NCBI GenBank assembly: GCA_019915135.1
Contig: JAHLMK010000023.1
Span: 186,001 to 250,000, forward strand
From: Strobilurus pachycystidiatus
Lineage: Eukaryota > Basidiomycota > Agaricomycetes > Agaricales > Physalacriaceae
DNA: 64,000 nucleotides
Direction: 5' to 3'
Part shown: in pieces, positions 1 to 10,667 of the stretch
Layout of the letters: the number at the start of each line of letters is the position of its first letter
Position numbering within the stretch: the stretch's first letter is position 1
Notes under the pieces: generated by a model
Database searches by the model: none
The model's input: only the letters and a program-made list of their open reading frames with translations
Told to the model about the DNA's origin: nothing
Made by a program: the position numbers and the translations under genes

Positions 1-858
1 GTCGATCCGCGTACAAGCTCATTGAACTCGATGACCAGCTTGACTTCCTCAAGCACGACGACGTGAAGGTCGTTGTCGACCTTGGTGCTGCACCCGGCGG
101 CTGGAGTCAAGTCATCTCGGAGCGGCTAGGATATGGGGACACTGTACCCATTGTCCCAGAGGACGACGAGAAAGTAACACGAGACACTTTCAAACCGCGC
201 GCTGGGAAAAAGCGGGTCAAGCCCATCCTTCCTGGCTACGCCTATGATCCTCTCAATATCGACACTGTCGAAGAAGAACTGGCCTCTAGAGAATCTCAAG
301 GAAGGGGAACCATCATTGCAGTTGACCTTCTTGCTATGGGCCCCATTCCCGGCGTTCGTTCTATCCAAGGGGATTTTCTGGATCCAGAGATGGACACCAG
401 GATTCGGGAGCTTGCTTACGAAAAGCAGCGCCGCACCGGCCCTCGAGAACCTGTAGTGGATGTTGTGCTCTCTGACATGGCTCCCAATGTCTCTGGATAC
501 GATGCCCGCGACCTCGAGTTGTCGAACCAACTCTGTCTAGCCGCTCTTGGCTTTGCGAAACGGAATTTACGCGCGTCAAATGAGACGGGGCGTACCCTCG
601 GGGGCGTGTTGGTGTGAGTCTCCCAGGAGTTGTTGTTGTCGCGATTCTTGTGCTCAATCAAGCTCGATGGACAGATTAAAGCACTTTGCGTCCAACGACA
701 TGATTACCTTCCGAAAGGAGCTCCTTGATCCCTTTTTTGCCAACGTTCGGCACGTCAAACCAGCCTCCAGTCGCTCGGAATCTTCAGAAAGCTATTTTGT
801 TTGTCGAGGATGGAATCCAGATCCTGGGTTTAGACCATCGTTTGGATTCTTATGGTAG
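1..858 (+). CDS. MRM2: FtsJ-type rRNA 2'-O-methyltransferase, Mrm2-like (5' partial)
   Basis: S-adenosylmethionine-dependent ribose methyltransferase of the RrmJ/FtsJ family; the mitochondrial member Mrm2 methylates large-subunit rRNA. The start lies before the window. The frame enters at base 3 with RSAYKLIELDDQ (first catalytic Lys), followed by the SAM-binding loop DLGAAPGGWSQV, then SDMAPN with the catalytic Asp, and near the end SSESYFVCRGW with the conserved Glu. One intron at 614-674 is preferred because it joins GGVLV directly to LKHFAS and so keeps the third catalytic Lys in place. An earlier AG at 661-662 would also stay in frame but adds four residues ahead of that Lys. Mrm2 rather than the nucleolar Spb1 is inferred from the short C-terminal end. 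Confidence 0.87.
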
Positions 859-999
859 GCTTTTCCACTCAAATCAGGACGCTTTGAACTGAGATCTCGG
901 CAGAGCATACGGAACGACGCTGCAGATGTTTTGGGGCCGTTTGACATCCATCAGGAAGGTAGTTAGTAAGAACGACGGTCACCAAGTCAGTGTGAGTAC

Positions 1000-1148
1000 A
1001 AGTAAATTAACATATATATATAATAGTAATCTTTGTTCGATAGGGAGTGGGGCCCAGTGGGCGCTCGAGCGGGCGTATAGGATCGCACAATCTACAGCTC
1101 AAGCAATCCCACGTACTGCCTTGACCGAACCTCGTCTAGAGACTCACT
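1000..1148 (+). repeat. Diverged direct repeat, copy 1
   Basis: An AT-rich lead (AAGTAAATTAACATATAT) followed by a GC-richer stretch ending in CCTCGTCTAGAGACT recurs about 500 bases downstream at 1497-1633 with many substitutions. The copy lies in the gap after the methyltransferase gene. Short open frames here look accidental. Confidence 0.5.
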
Positions 1149-1496
1149 TGAAGTAGCGGATTTTCAAATCATAAGTGCGCACTCGTAATCATTCTTCATA
1201 CTATATGTTCGAACTTCAAGATACTATTCGCGTTCACAATACAAGACTGCCACTACTCGCATTCCTTCGTTCTGACCTTAAAACAGCCTCTTACTCGCAA
1301 CTGACTCCTTCCTTTTGGCCATTCTGCCCATGATACCCATGTGTCGAATCTTCGAGCCCACCAACTACAGTAGCTGACTCTTCGACGTACATAGGATGAT
1401 CATGGTTACGATACACAAGGCGATGATAGAGTACTTGTGATCAACGCAGTACAGAGCTCTGTCATGGAGCTGCGGCATAAATGCCAGTACAATAAC

Positions 1497-1633
1497 AAGT
1501 AAATAAACATATATGATAGTAGATAATAAATAAAAGAGAGTGTGGTATGTGCTCCGTGAGCGGCGCGCAGATATATACACTCCAAGACCCAAGAAACCCA
1601 AGATTGCTTTGGCCAAACCTCATCTAGAGATTA
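1497..1633 (+). repeat. Diverged direct repeat, copy 2
   Basis: Second copy of the repeat at 1000-1148, starting AAGTAAATAAACATATAT and ending CCTCATCTAGAGATTACT. Its last bases overlap the stop codon of the next minus-strand gene, so that gene's final codons may have been captured from the repeat. Confidence 0.5.
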
Positions 1634-3848
1634 CTATTAGCAGACTTCCGCATCGTGAGAGCGCGGAAAAATCTCCGAACAGAGCCTTTCCCAGAATCTG
1701 TCCCCGAAGGAGCCTTGGGAGGGAGGGGCCGAGATGCATATGGGGCGTGATTGCTGCCATCATGGGCTTCAGAGGGTGGCAGATCGCCAAGGCTGAGTAA
1801 CGATTTGGCTTTACTTCTCGCACCCAGTGTGAAAGGGGAGCGCGTAGCCCTTGGCACGGAAGATGGAAGTGAGGTCAATGATGACGACGAGCGTAAAGGC
1901 ACATCTGGTCCTGAAGCATAAGGCGATGTCCAGGTTATGGGTCTCTGTTGTGACAATGGCGAAGCCGGAGGTGAGAATGGAATGGTGTCGTCATCCTCGA
2001 CGTTCAAAAAACTCAGCGCTTTGGAGTTGGAGCCATGATGGATCGGGTGATGAGGCGCGATGGGATTGCCAATAACCGGCGTCGAGATGTAAGCATTCGA
2101 CTCAGAGGACGTAGGTGACGAGGGCGTCAACCTGCGGTGTCTACTGTGGGACGAGCTAGGTGAAGTCAGAGACGTGCGAGGCGATACGGGGATTCGTGGC
2201 ACGGCTTGAGGAGGCGGTGGAGGTACTGGTGTGGAAGGAGGTCCCATAGATTTCTTCCTATGCAGGACGGAGATAGGAGCTGGTGGGAGCCGAATAGTGA
2301 TCTCCTCTCCCTCAGCATGATGGTCATCCGAGGAGGCGAACGAGAGAAACGATGTGCCTTTCATGTGTTGCTTGAGCATCACATCTCTCGGATCCGCCAC
2401 TGTCTTGAGTTGGCTCTCCTGCAGAGCAGCTGCATTTTCAACGACAGACTCGACAGACATACGAGCGACGGAATCAGAGAAAGCTGCAGACACGGGCGTG
2501 ACATGTACATGTGAAGGGGCGTCCGCAAGCGACTCGGTACGAGGCGTAGCTGAATTTGGTGGACTTTCAGTAACAAGATGTGAGCTTGTCACAGAAGTTG
2601 ACCCAGTGGAGAGTACGGGCGCAGGTTCAATTGGGGGCGCGATAGCTGTATCGAGGAGCCCTAACTTGGCAGAACGGATGGGTGGAGACCGGGAGCGCTT
2701 GAAAAAGGTGGCGATCTTCGGCAATGCAGAAAGTCGTCTGGGGCGACGGAGAATGGGACTAGGCATGATTTCCTGTACATTCGTTCATATCACTGCAAGT
2801 TTAGTTGATAATAATCTTGAGCGTACCACGTTTGTTAGGTTTTCTTCTCCGTGATCTTTCAGTGAAGATGCCGGAGTGTCGCAAATAGATAGAACAGAAT
2901 CAGAATCCTTGCTACCGCCACCGGTGCATATGCCAGATTCGTTCTGAATTTCAGCGATAACGTCGCACTCTGACGTGGATGTAGTGGTAGACCGAAGACT
3001 TCGGTTGGAACGAATACTTTGCAAGGAATGAAAGCTTGTAGATGAACGAATGGAGCGAGTGCTGACTTGAGACCGGATAGAAGGGGGATTAGAAGGAGGT
3101 TGTTGTGGTATCGATGAGATTGACGCAGTGGGAAAGATCGAGCTGAGTGATACCCGCTTCTTAAGTTTGGGGGATTGACCTAATAGTCAAGCTCGTCAGT
3201 AGCTGTCGGATATCTCCTAGAAAATTAGAGAGGCGTACCGGAAGCACCCGCACGAGGAGCATACGTTGGAAGGGCTGGAACGGTGCTCATTCGCCGCCTA
3301 TCTTTGGCTGAGACAGGCATGATAACGTGCTTGCTGTCCATACTCAAGCGAGAGAACTTCGGGATTGAGTCATAAGGGGAGGTAGTCAGCCAGGAATCAT
3401 CCAGCGGGCTAACGCGAGATGCGTTGGGTGAGGTTGGCAGTGACCTGTATGCACGCGGAAACTGAGGTCCGTATTGCTGGTCTGGCAGTGGTGTAGCCAT
3501 GTGACTGTCCCGAGACTTGGGCCCGCGAAAAGGGGAAGGCGGAGGAGAAGGCAAGCCCGACTGGGTAGGTATAGACGCATTTGTTGGAGAGATGCGCTGG
3601 GAAGGTTTGACTGACGTAATGCTAAGGGAAGGAAGGTCTGGCGTCGAAGATATCCTCGACGGTTTCGGACTGGCCATGTCGTGACGGGTCAACGCGAATT
3701 CGGATATTTTGCCATCCGTGGTCACATTGAGAGAAGGACCAGCAAGAGGTGACGATCGCAAAGGCCGTCTGATGGACGCCGAAGGCGTCGGAGACACCGT
3801 ATGTCGCCGCAGAGGAGGCGCTGGGCAACTTGGTGGAGAGTACGACAT
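1624..3848 (-). CDS. Ser/Pro-rich, probably disordered protein of unknown function
   Basis: I do not recognise a known domain. Three exons (3848-3239, 3179-2827, 2772-1624) with good GT-AG introns give about 703 residues. The start MSYSPPSC is the first ATG of an open frame and has no competing upstream ATG in frame. The product is rich in Ser, Pro, Thr and Arg, with poly-Pro stretches (VPPPPPQA), repeated SPxSP patterns suggestive of proline-directed kinase sites, and a basic segment ILRRPRRLSALPK at the start of exon 3. No signal peptide or membrane segment is visible. It could be a cytoskeletal or signalling scaffold, but that is only a guess from composition. Confidence 0.75.
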
Positions 3849-4740
3849 CGCGGAGAAGGATGGGAGGGAATGAATGACGGCCTCCTGAGAGATCTCCCCA
3901 TTTTAATTGCTAACCGAAAGGGGCGGCAGTAATCGTGGCGATCATTACGAGTAGTCCCAGAGGAGGTAAGATACGTCGGTCTGAATCTTGAGGCGAAATT
4001 TAGCGGCTAGCTATTTTTGTGCAGATGCTCGCATTTGACGCAAGCTAAGAGGATCAGCATTGCACAAACCTTCATGGTGTCTAGACGAGTGGATAGACCG
4101 TCGGAATTGAATTCTTAGCGACAGAAACGTTTCATGGCGAGGATTAAAATCCAATACTCAAAGATTGGCGGGGGACGCTGAGCGCGCTGGGCTTGCGCTG
4201 GGCGCTGATCAAGTGAAAATGCAAATGTGACGTCGATGGCAGGGTCGAGGCAAGGCACAGCCGCACCGCCACCATGTTCTCAGGCTCTTTTTGTCGTCTG
4301 ATCAACTCTATTTTTCGTGCGACTAGGGCACCGGCAATGACAGCCTTGGACATGAAGACATGCCAATGTTCCCAGGTCATTATCAGCGCCTGACTGCACT
4401 CCACAGGCGAGGGTGGGATGAACCAATCCTCGGTACCGACTTTTACAACAGCTTGGCCACGGTTACCGGTGTCACCTACTCCTGATCTACACGGTGGTGA
4501 GCAGTAGCATCACTTGACTTCCTCTGAGTGGGATATTTGCCAATCTTGCGTCTTCCCTACTCTGCAGTTTTACGAAACCTTGGTGCAGGCGCCACCTTTG
4601 CCCTGCTCGATGAGAATTGCCCCGCGAAATTCCAATCCTCTGGTTCAGCTCTATTCACTCTTTCGCTGTTTCTTCTCGCGATAGAGCTGCGCGATGACTT
4701 CACCGCTCTGAAAAGAAATCGCATTTGCAACGTAGACAAC
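3849..4740. other. Intergenic region between divergent genes
   Basis: About 950 bases separate two divergent starts. Only short open frames occur and none has recognisable protein character. It should hold the promoters of both the Ser/Pro-rich gene and the laccase-like gene. Confidence 0.5.
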
Positions 4741-4741
4741 A

Positions 4742-4748
4742 TATAAAG
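4742..4748 (+). promoter_or_regulatory. TATA box of the laccase-like gene
   Basis: TATAAAG lies 52 bases upstream of the ATG at 4800, a usual spacing for a highly expressed fungal secreted-enzyme gene. Confidence 0.6.
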
Positions 4749-4799
4749 ACCTCGAAGCTATTTCGTTGACCAGCGTACAGACTATTGACTATTGCTGCA

Positions 4800-7303
4800 A
4801 TGCTCCATCTGAACTTCATCTTCTGGGCCTCCTTGCTCGGCACCTACTCGTGGGCTGCTTCTGTACCGCCTGGCCGCACAGTTCACTATGATCTCACCGT
4901 TGGAAACGCTGTCGTTGCGCCGGATGGTGCAGAACGCTCGTAATTCATTCGCGTGCTGTTGACGTTATAGAGACGCTGATATCTGCTCCTCTAGTGCGGT
5001 TCTAACAGGATTCACACCTGAGACCTTGCAGTTTCCAGGCCCTTTGCTTACCGCCAACAAGGGCGACACTATCACCGTATGTTCGAGTGACATCGCCTAC
5101 AGACCATCCATTTGAAAGCTTATATGACAGGTTACAGTGAACAATAGGCTCACGGACCCCACGATGAGACGAAGCACCAGCATCGTAGGTTTTTTTCGGC
5201 GTACTTCCAGCATAGTTCTATGTTGACATACCTGTGCAGAATTTCAGTGGTATCAAACAGCAACTAGGATTCCCTCAATTCGATGGTCAAAGTTTTGCCA
5301 CTCAGTGTCCAATCAGTCCGAACTCTTCTTTCACTTACGTTTTGAATACCAACGACACTGCGGGCACGATGCTGTATCGGTCGGGTCTTAGCGTTCAATA
5401 CTCTGATGGCTTAAGGTACATATCTCGTCTAACTTTCGCCTCACTTTGATTCATCTCCACCCAGAGGCCCGCTTATCGTTTACGGTACTCTTCTGGCGCC
5501 CTTTTTCCCCCTTGTGTTGACGCTCCTTAGATCCCGATGATCCCCAGCGTCACTTGTATGATGTCGACGACGAGTCTACCATCATACAGCTTGGTGAATG
5601 GTATCACGGCCCATCTCCTCCAGACCTGGAATCCTTCCGAGAGACCGGACATGTTGTGTGCGACATTGACTACGCGCTCATTGTCTCGGGCACTAACATC
5701 TTCCTGCGCAGGATCTACGATTCCGGTCTGATTAATGGCGTCGGGCGGTTCATCAATGGTCCCGATGTACCATTCCCAGTCTTCAACGTGGTCGCTGGAA
5801 CACGCTACCGTTTGAGATTAGTTAGCAACGCACCCCGCTCTGTGTTCCCTTTCTCTATCGACCAGCACAATCTTACTGTGATCGAGGCCGATAGCAACAA
5901 TGTGGAGCCGGTCGAGGTTGAATCCATTGACATCTATCGTACGTCAAGGCTTTCCAAGAGTTCATTTCCGCACTGATTGCCTTTTCATAGCTGGTGAGGT
6001 GAAGAGCTAGCTGGAAGTACTCTTTCTTACTGTAACGCTCGTAGGCCAAAGATACTCAGTCGTGTTCACCGCCAACCAGGTAGGCACATTGATTGGCATG
6101 GAAAGTAGAATGATGTTCAATGGTTTTCCAAGCCCGTGGACAACTATTGGCTGAGGGCTTTCCCGCAGGGTGGAAATCAGTCCGTCAACCCAAACTGTAA
6201 GTCGTCAGATAAGCGACAAACGTTGCTTCATTCTGATCTAGTATCTAGTGAATGCCACATTCTCTCGAGCCATCGTGCGATACTTGGGTGCCCCGGAAGT
6301 AGATCCAGTCACGCCCCAGGAAAACCGTACATTCTTGCAAGATGCCCAGCTCCATGTACGTATCTCGGCGTGCTTATCCTTGATGTAATTAACATGACTC
6401 TAGCCTCTCGAGAATCCAGAAAGTGTAAGTCAATGACTGCGTATCTGTTCGAAGAACTTTGTAAACGAACAGTGCCAACTCACAGCCTGGCGGACCTGAC
6501 GCAATCCCGGATTTTGATTTTTTGTTGAATCTTACAACGGTAAGATCGTCTTGATTGAGGAACTTCACAACTGATGTGTTTGCTGATAGGGCGCAACGGC
6601 GGTATGCTGGTACTCTAACCCAGTGCTCTTGACTTACCAACGATCTTGTCTAGGAAGACCCTCTCGACACATGGAGGGTGAATGGAGTCGCATACGTACC
6701 TCCTACACTGCCGACTCTTTACCAAATCCTTGCCAACAACGATACCTTCCCAGTCTCCAGCAATGTAATTACGGTCAATCCCAACGCGTTAGTTCAAGTT
6801 ACGATCCCCTTGGGTGACGACGGTGGTGGCCATCCGTTGCATCTTCAAGGCGTACGTCGTCCATTGCAACAGCTCGATGCATCCTTATCCGTGTTGAATC
6901 CCAAAGGCAACTTTCCAAATCGTTCAGCCAGGCGACTCTGGAGGAGTGATGAATCTTGGTGGACAATATTCCCTAAAAAATCTGATACTCTAACCTGACA
7001 CGTTCGCAGTGAATCCCGTCCGACGTGACATCGTCCCAATTATCGGCGATACCTCCATTATCAGGTTCAGGATGCCAGAAGTCGGTGTATTCCATTTCCA
7101 CTGGTAAGATCAATAATTCGTTCGAACATTGCGATCCCATTCTGATGCAGAAATACGTTAGCCACATCATCTGGCACGCAGAGGTTGGCCTTCAGCTCAC
7201 CTTCATCACTCCACCGGACGGCATTCGGGCGCAGGTCCATCCAAACTCCGACTGGGAAGACTTGTGTCCGACCTATTTCGCGCTGCCTCCCGATCTGCAG
7301 TAA
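4800..7303 (+). CDS. Laccase-like multicopper oxidase with dismantled trinuclear copper site
   Basis: A secreted three-cupredoxin laccase-family protein of about 500 residues in more than a dozen exons. It begins with a signal peptide (MLHLNFIFWASLLGTYSWAA). Family landmarks are clear: VTVNNRLTDPTMRRSTSI, TQCPISPNSSFTY, DGLRGPLIVY, PVDNYWLRA and NPVRRDIVPI. The four copper motifs are unusual. L1 HWHG is replaced by NFSG (5240-5251). L2 HSH is replaced by RSG (5378-5386). L3 HPFHLHGH reads HPLHLQGA. L4 HCHxxWH is intact if the intron 7104-7161 is used; the earlier acceptor at 7150 would create a stop. Type 1 ligands (His, Cys, His, axial Leu) are therefore kept, while most type 2/3 ligands are lost. 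The frame is otherwise open, so it looks like a maintained paralogue rather than a dead gene. Normal laccase activity (four-electron reduction of oxygen) is not expected. Confidence 0.88.
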
Positions 7304-7473
7304 AGCGTTGAAGCTCCGTCGAGTTGATTATCTACGTTCCTGAACTGTCGACGTCGCTGTACTCATCTATATAAGTAGTATGAAAATCGATCGAATTGCG
7401 TTTTGATATTTGACTCGAAGGGCCTGCTGAAGAGTGGTCAATTAAATAGATCGAGTTAAACATGTGTGTATAG

Positions 7474-8320
7474 CTAGTATATGTCGGTGGTAGGCGTCGG
7501 CTGGAGGTGTTGTGGAGGGTTCAGGCCGGTTTCGAGTATGAGCGGCTGGCGCTCAACGATGTCTTCATCCTCTACCACGTATTTCTCGACTGCCCTCTCC
7601 GTCTCCTGCTTGGCTAGGAGATGCCGTGCACCCCGCGCCAGCGTCCGCCTCGAAAGTGCCTGCTGACGCACATAGTCCGCAATCGCTCTTGAGTTGTTCT
7701 TGTACGCAAAATACCTAAGCAAAAATCAACTCGAAGCCTCAGTAGAACCAAGAGAGAACGCACGGGTCTTCTTGTGCATGATTTGGGGTCACGATGCCCA
7801 ATTTCTTCATGGCCTCCTTTCGAGTTTGTTCTGCATCCTTCAGCGTAGGATATCCTTTCAGGACGCGCGCTTCCTGTCGAAGCGCCTGGGCTCGTTGACG
7901 ATCAAGCAAAGGCTCGCTCATGTCAATCTTGGGCTTCTTCATGGCATCTTGGATGAGCACACGAAGCCGCATACCCTCCTCGCTGAGGTCTTTGGGCATG
8001 GTCGCCGAGGTCAAGTATGTGTCCACGCCGCCATGCTGTTCGTGGCGTGAGCCTTTCGGAATGGCGTCTGGACTGCAGCCCACCTTGTTTATGGTCTTCA
8101 GTGCCCGCGTCGTCAGTTTGACCGTCACAAAGTTGTCAAGGGCGTCGGAGAAAAGCCGTTTGGAGTGGATGTTAGGCAGCCATGAACGACGTGTTTTGTG
8201 TTTGGAGAACGGTACGTTGTTGCCGTATTGCTTGGATTTGCCTTGAAACAGACCCAGCTGTGCCCGTTTGAAAGGCTGGGAGACAATTTCAGCCTTGAGA
8301 GTGGCAAGCGTCGGATGCAT
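7474..8320 (-). CDS. MRPL24: Mitochondrial large-subunit ribosomal protein bL28m
   Basis: Component of the mitochondrial ribosome large subunit. The N-terminal third matches the bL28 fold: KRAQLGLFQGKSKQYGNN, KTRRSWLPNIHSKRLFS, LTTRALKTINKVG. A fungal-type C-terminal extension follows (DLSEEGMRLRVLIQDAMKK and a helical tail). One intron near 7718-7763 joins AQEDP to YFAYKNNSRA. Total about 270 residues, usual for mitochondrial bL28m and much longer than bacterial L28. The start MHPTLATLK is the first in-frame ATG. It is divergent from phosphoglycerate mutase across 150 bases. Confidence 0.9.
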
Positions 8321-8470
8321 GGGCGCAGGCTACAGCCAAAGGCGGGACACGGTGAGCGCCGAAGAGAGAAGCTTTTGCCGGCACGTGGTAACCTGAAAAT
8401 CAAGTCCAGACGCGTTGGGGGCCGGTATCTCCGCACCTTTCTCCTCTACCACCACCAGCTCCCTCACAAT
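8321..8470. promoter_or_regulatory. Short bidirectional promoter region
   Basis: Only 150 bases separate the start codons of bL28m (minus) and phosphoglycerate mutase (plus). Both promoters and 5' leaders must lie in this stretch. No TATA box is obvious, as expected for housekeeping genes. Confidence 0.55.
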
Positions 8471-10329
8471 GCCCACGGAAATCAAAAACAAGGTCTGCCT
8501 GATGTACGATCTGCTTTGCTCTTCGTTCCAAAGCCGATGTTCACTTTTTCTCTTGCCAGCGTTCATGACGGGTGGGGTCTTGCCGACACCACAGGCGCCG
8601 AAGGCAACGCCATCGCGGCTGGTACGACGGTCAACATGGACACGATTGCCAAGGAGCACAGTCATCGCAAGCTTGCCGCCCATGGAGTCGCTGTCGGGCT
8701 TAGCGAGGGCCTCATGGGCAATTCTGAGGTCGGGTACGTCACGTCAATCATGGGCCTGCGTAGAGGTCTGAGTCTATCGTTCTAGACACCTCAATATTGG
8801 TGCTGGCCGGATCGTCTGGCAGGACATTGTCAAGATTGACGTATCGATCAAGAAGAAGGAGTTCCACAAGAACAAAGTGACTCTCGAGGCTCTGAACAAA
8901 GCCAAGGATGGCACTGGGCGTCTGCACTTGATGGGCTTGGTTAGTCGTTGCCCATACAATCCCATGGAACCGGGTTTCACCTAGACCAATGCCTAGATCT
9001 CAGATGGTGGCGTCCACTCTCATATTAGACACCTTTTCGCTCTCCTAGAGACGGCAAAGGAGGTCGGTGTCCCCAACGTCTATGTACATTTCTTCGGAGA
9101 CGGTCGCGACACCGCGCCTCGCTCCGCTGCCGGTTACTGCCAAGAACTACTTGACTTCATGAAGAAGGAAGAAGTCGGCGAGCTGGCCACCATTGTGGGC
9201 CGCTACTATGCGATGGACCGGGACAAGCGTTGGGATCGCGTCAAGATTGCCATAGACGGTCTGGTCGGCGGCGTCGGTGAGACCACGGATGATCCTGTTG
9301 CTGCCATCAAGGCCAACTACGAGAAGGATCTTACCGACGAGTTCCTCAAACCCATCATCTGCAATGGCGATGCGGGTCGTGTCAAAGGTATTGTCGCTCG
9401 CAATCTCTCGTGTCCTTTGGTCTGATTGAAATAGATGGCGACTCCATCTTCTTCTTCAACTACCGTTCCGACCGTATGCGCGAAATTTCTTCCGTATTCG
9501 GGCTTCCAGACAAGCCGATGGAAGTTACCATCCCAAAAGACTTGGTAAGTTGAATATGAGATGTGATACGCGTCCTAACAGGCGCTCTAGAACATCACTA
9601 CCATGTCTCGCTACAACGCCGAATTCCCTTTCCCTGTGGCCTATCCGCCCCAGGCCATGACGGACGTCCTAGCGGAATGGTTGGCCAAGCACGATGTCAA
9701 GCAAGCGCACATTGCTGAGACGGAAAAGTACGCACACGTCACGTTTTTCTTTAACGGTGGTGTCGAGAAGCAATTCGAGAAGGAGGAGCGACACATGATA
9801 CCCTCACCCAAGGTGGCGACCTACGACAAACTGCCTAAGATGAGCGTTTCGGACGTAGCCGCTAAAGTGGCCGAGGTTGTGAAAACAGGCGAAAACCCCT
9901 TCGTGATGTGCAACTTTGCCCCACCCGACATGGTTGGTCACACTGGTGTATACGATGCTGCCGTAGAGGCGATCACGCATACGGATGAGGCTGTCGGTGT
10001 TGTCTACAAGGCTTGCCAAGAAGCTGGCTACATCTTGTTGATCACCGCCGACCATGGTAATGCGGAACAGATGAGGAACTTGGAGACTGGCGCGCCCCAT
10101 ACTGCCCACACCACTAACCCCGTCCCCTTCATCATGACTGGAGATCCGGAGAAGTACAAGTTCACCGAAGACAAAGAAGGCGAGGACGAGGGCGCTCTTT
10201 GTGATGTTGCTCCCACCGTGCTGGCTTTACTTGGACTCCCCAAGCCCGAAGGTACGACCATTCACTTTTTCGTGAGTGAATGGTAACAAATACTCTATAG
10301 ATATGACCGGACGATCCCTTCTGGCCTAG
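8471..10329 (+). CDS. gpmI: 2,3-bisphosphoglycerate-independent phosphoglycerate mutase
   Basis: Converts 3-phosphoglycerate to 2-phosphoglycerate in glycolysis, using two manganese ions and a phosphoserine intermediate (alkaline phosphatase superfamily). The first exon MPTEIKNKVCLI joins by a short intron to VHDGWGLAD, which holds a metal-binding Asp. LMGNSEVGHLN contains the nucleophilic Ser. Further landmarks are SDGGVHSHIRHL, FFGDGRDTAPRSA, FFNYRSDRMRE, DMVGHTG and ITADHGNAEQM, all with expected metal or substrate residues. The last intron gives the end DMTGRSLLA with stop at 10327-10329. Length about 520 residues, as usual. No key residue is missing. Confidence 0.95.
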
Positions 10330-10667
10330 ACTGTTGAAATTGAATGTAAGTAGGATACACTAAATGGTAAGTCTTGTTTCTGTACACGCCGTCAGTTTCT
10401 AACGAAAGTTTAGTAACAAGAAGTGCGCCAATACAAGTAGAATGTAGAGTAGTCGCGATGAAACTTATAAATAATTGAACACTTGCTTTACCTGTACCAC
10501 GCTGAGCAAAAATGTCTAACCTATCAGGGCTCTAAACTCGACAGTGACCACGTCCTCGAACACGTCCGTTGACACGCGAGGATGTGCACGTGGCACTTAC
10601 GTAAGGAGTTGCCACGTCCTGCGAGAGCGGGAAAAGTTCCAGCTTCACAACTTTACTTCTTTCCAAA
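10330..10667. other. Intergenic region, 3' of gpmI and promoter of SEC61
   Basis: A 338-base AT-rich gap. No coding signal. It should hold the gpmI terminator and the SEC61 promoter; no TATA box is clear. Confidence 0.4.

Noticed and set aside
7104..7150. Splice acceptor at 7150 in the laccase-like gene, which would replace HCH by an altered motif
   Set aside because: It makes a TGA at the junction. The acceptor at 7161 gives an uninterrupted HCHIIWH and a normal 58-base intron.
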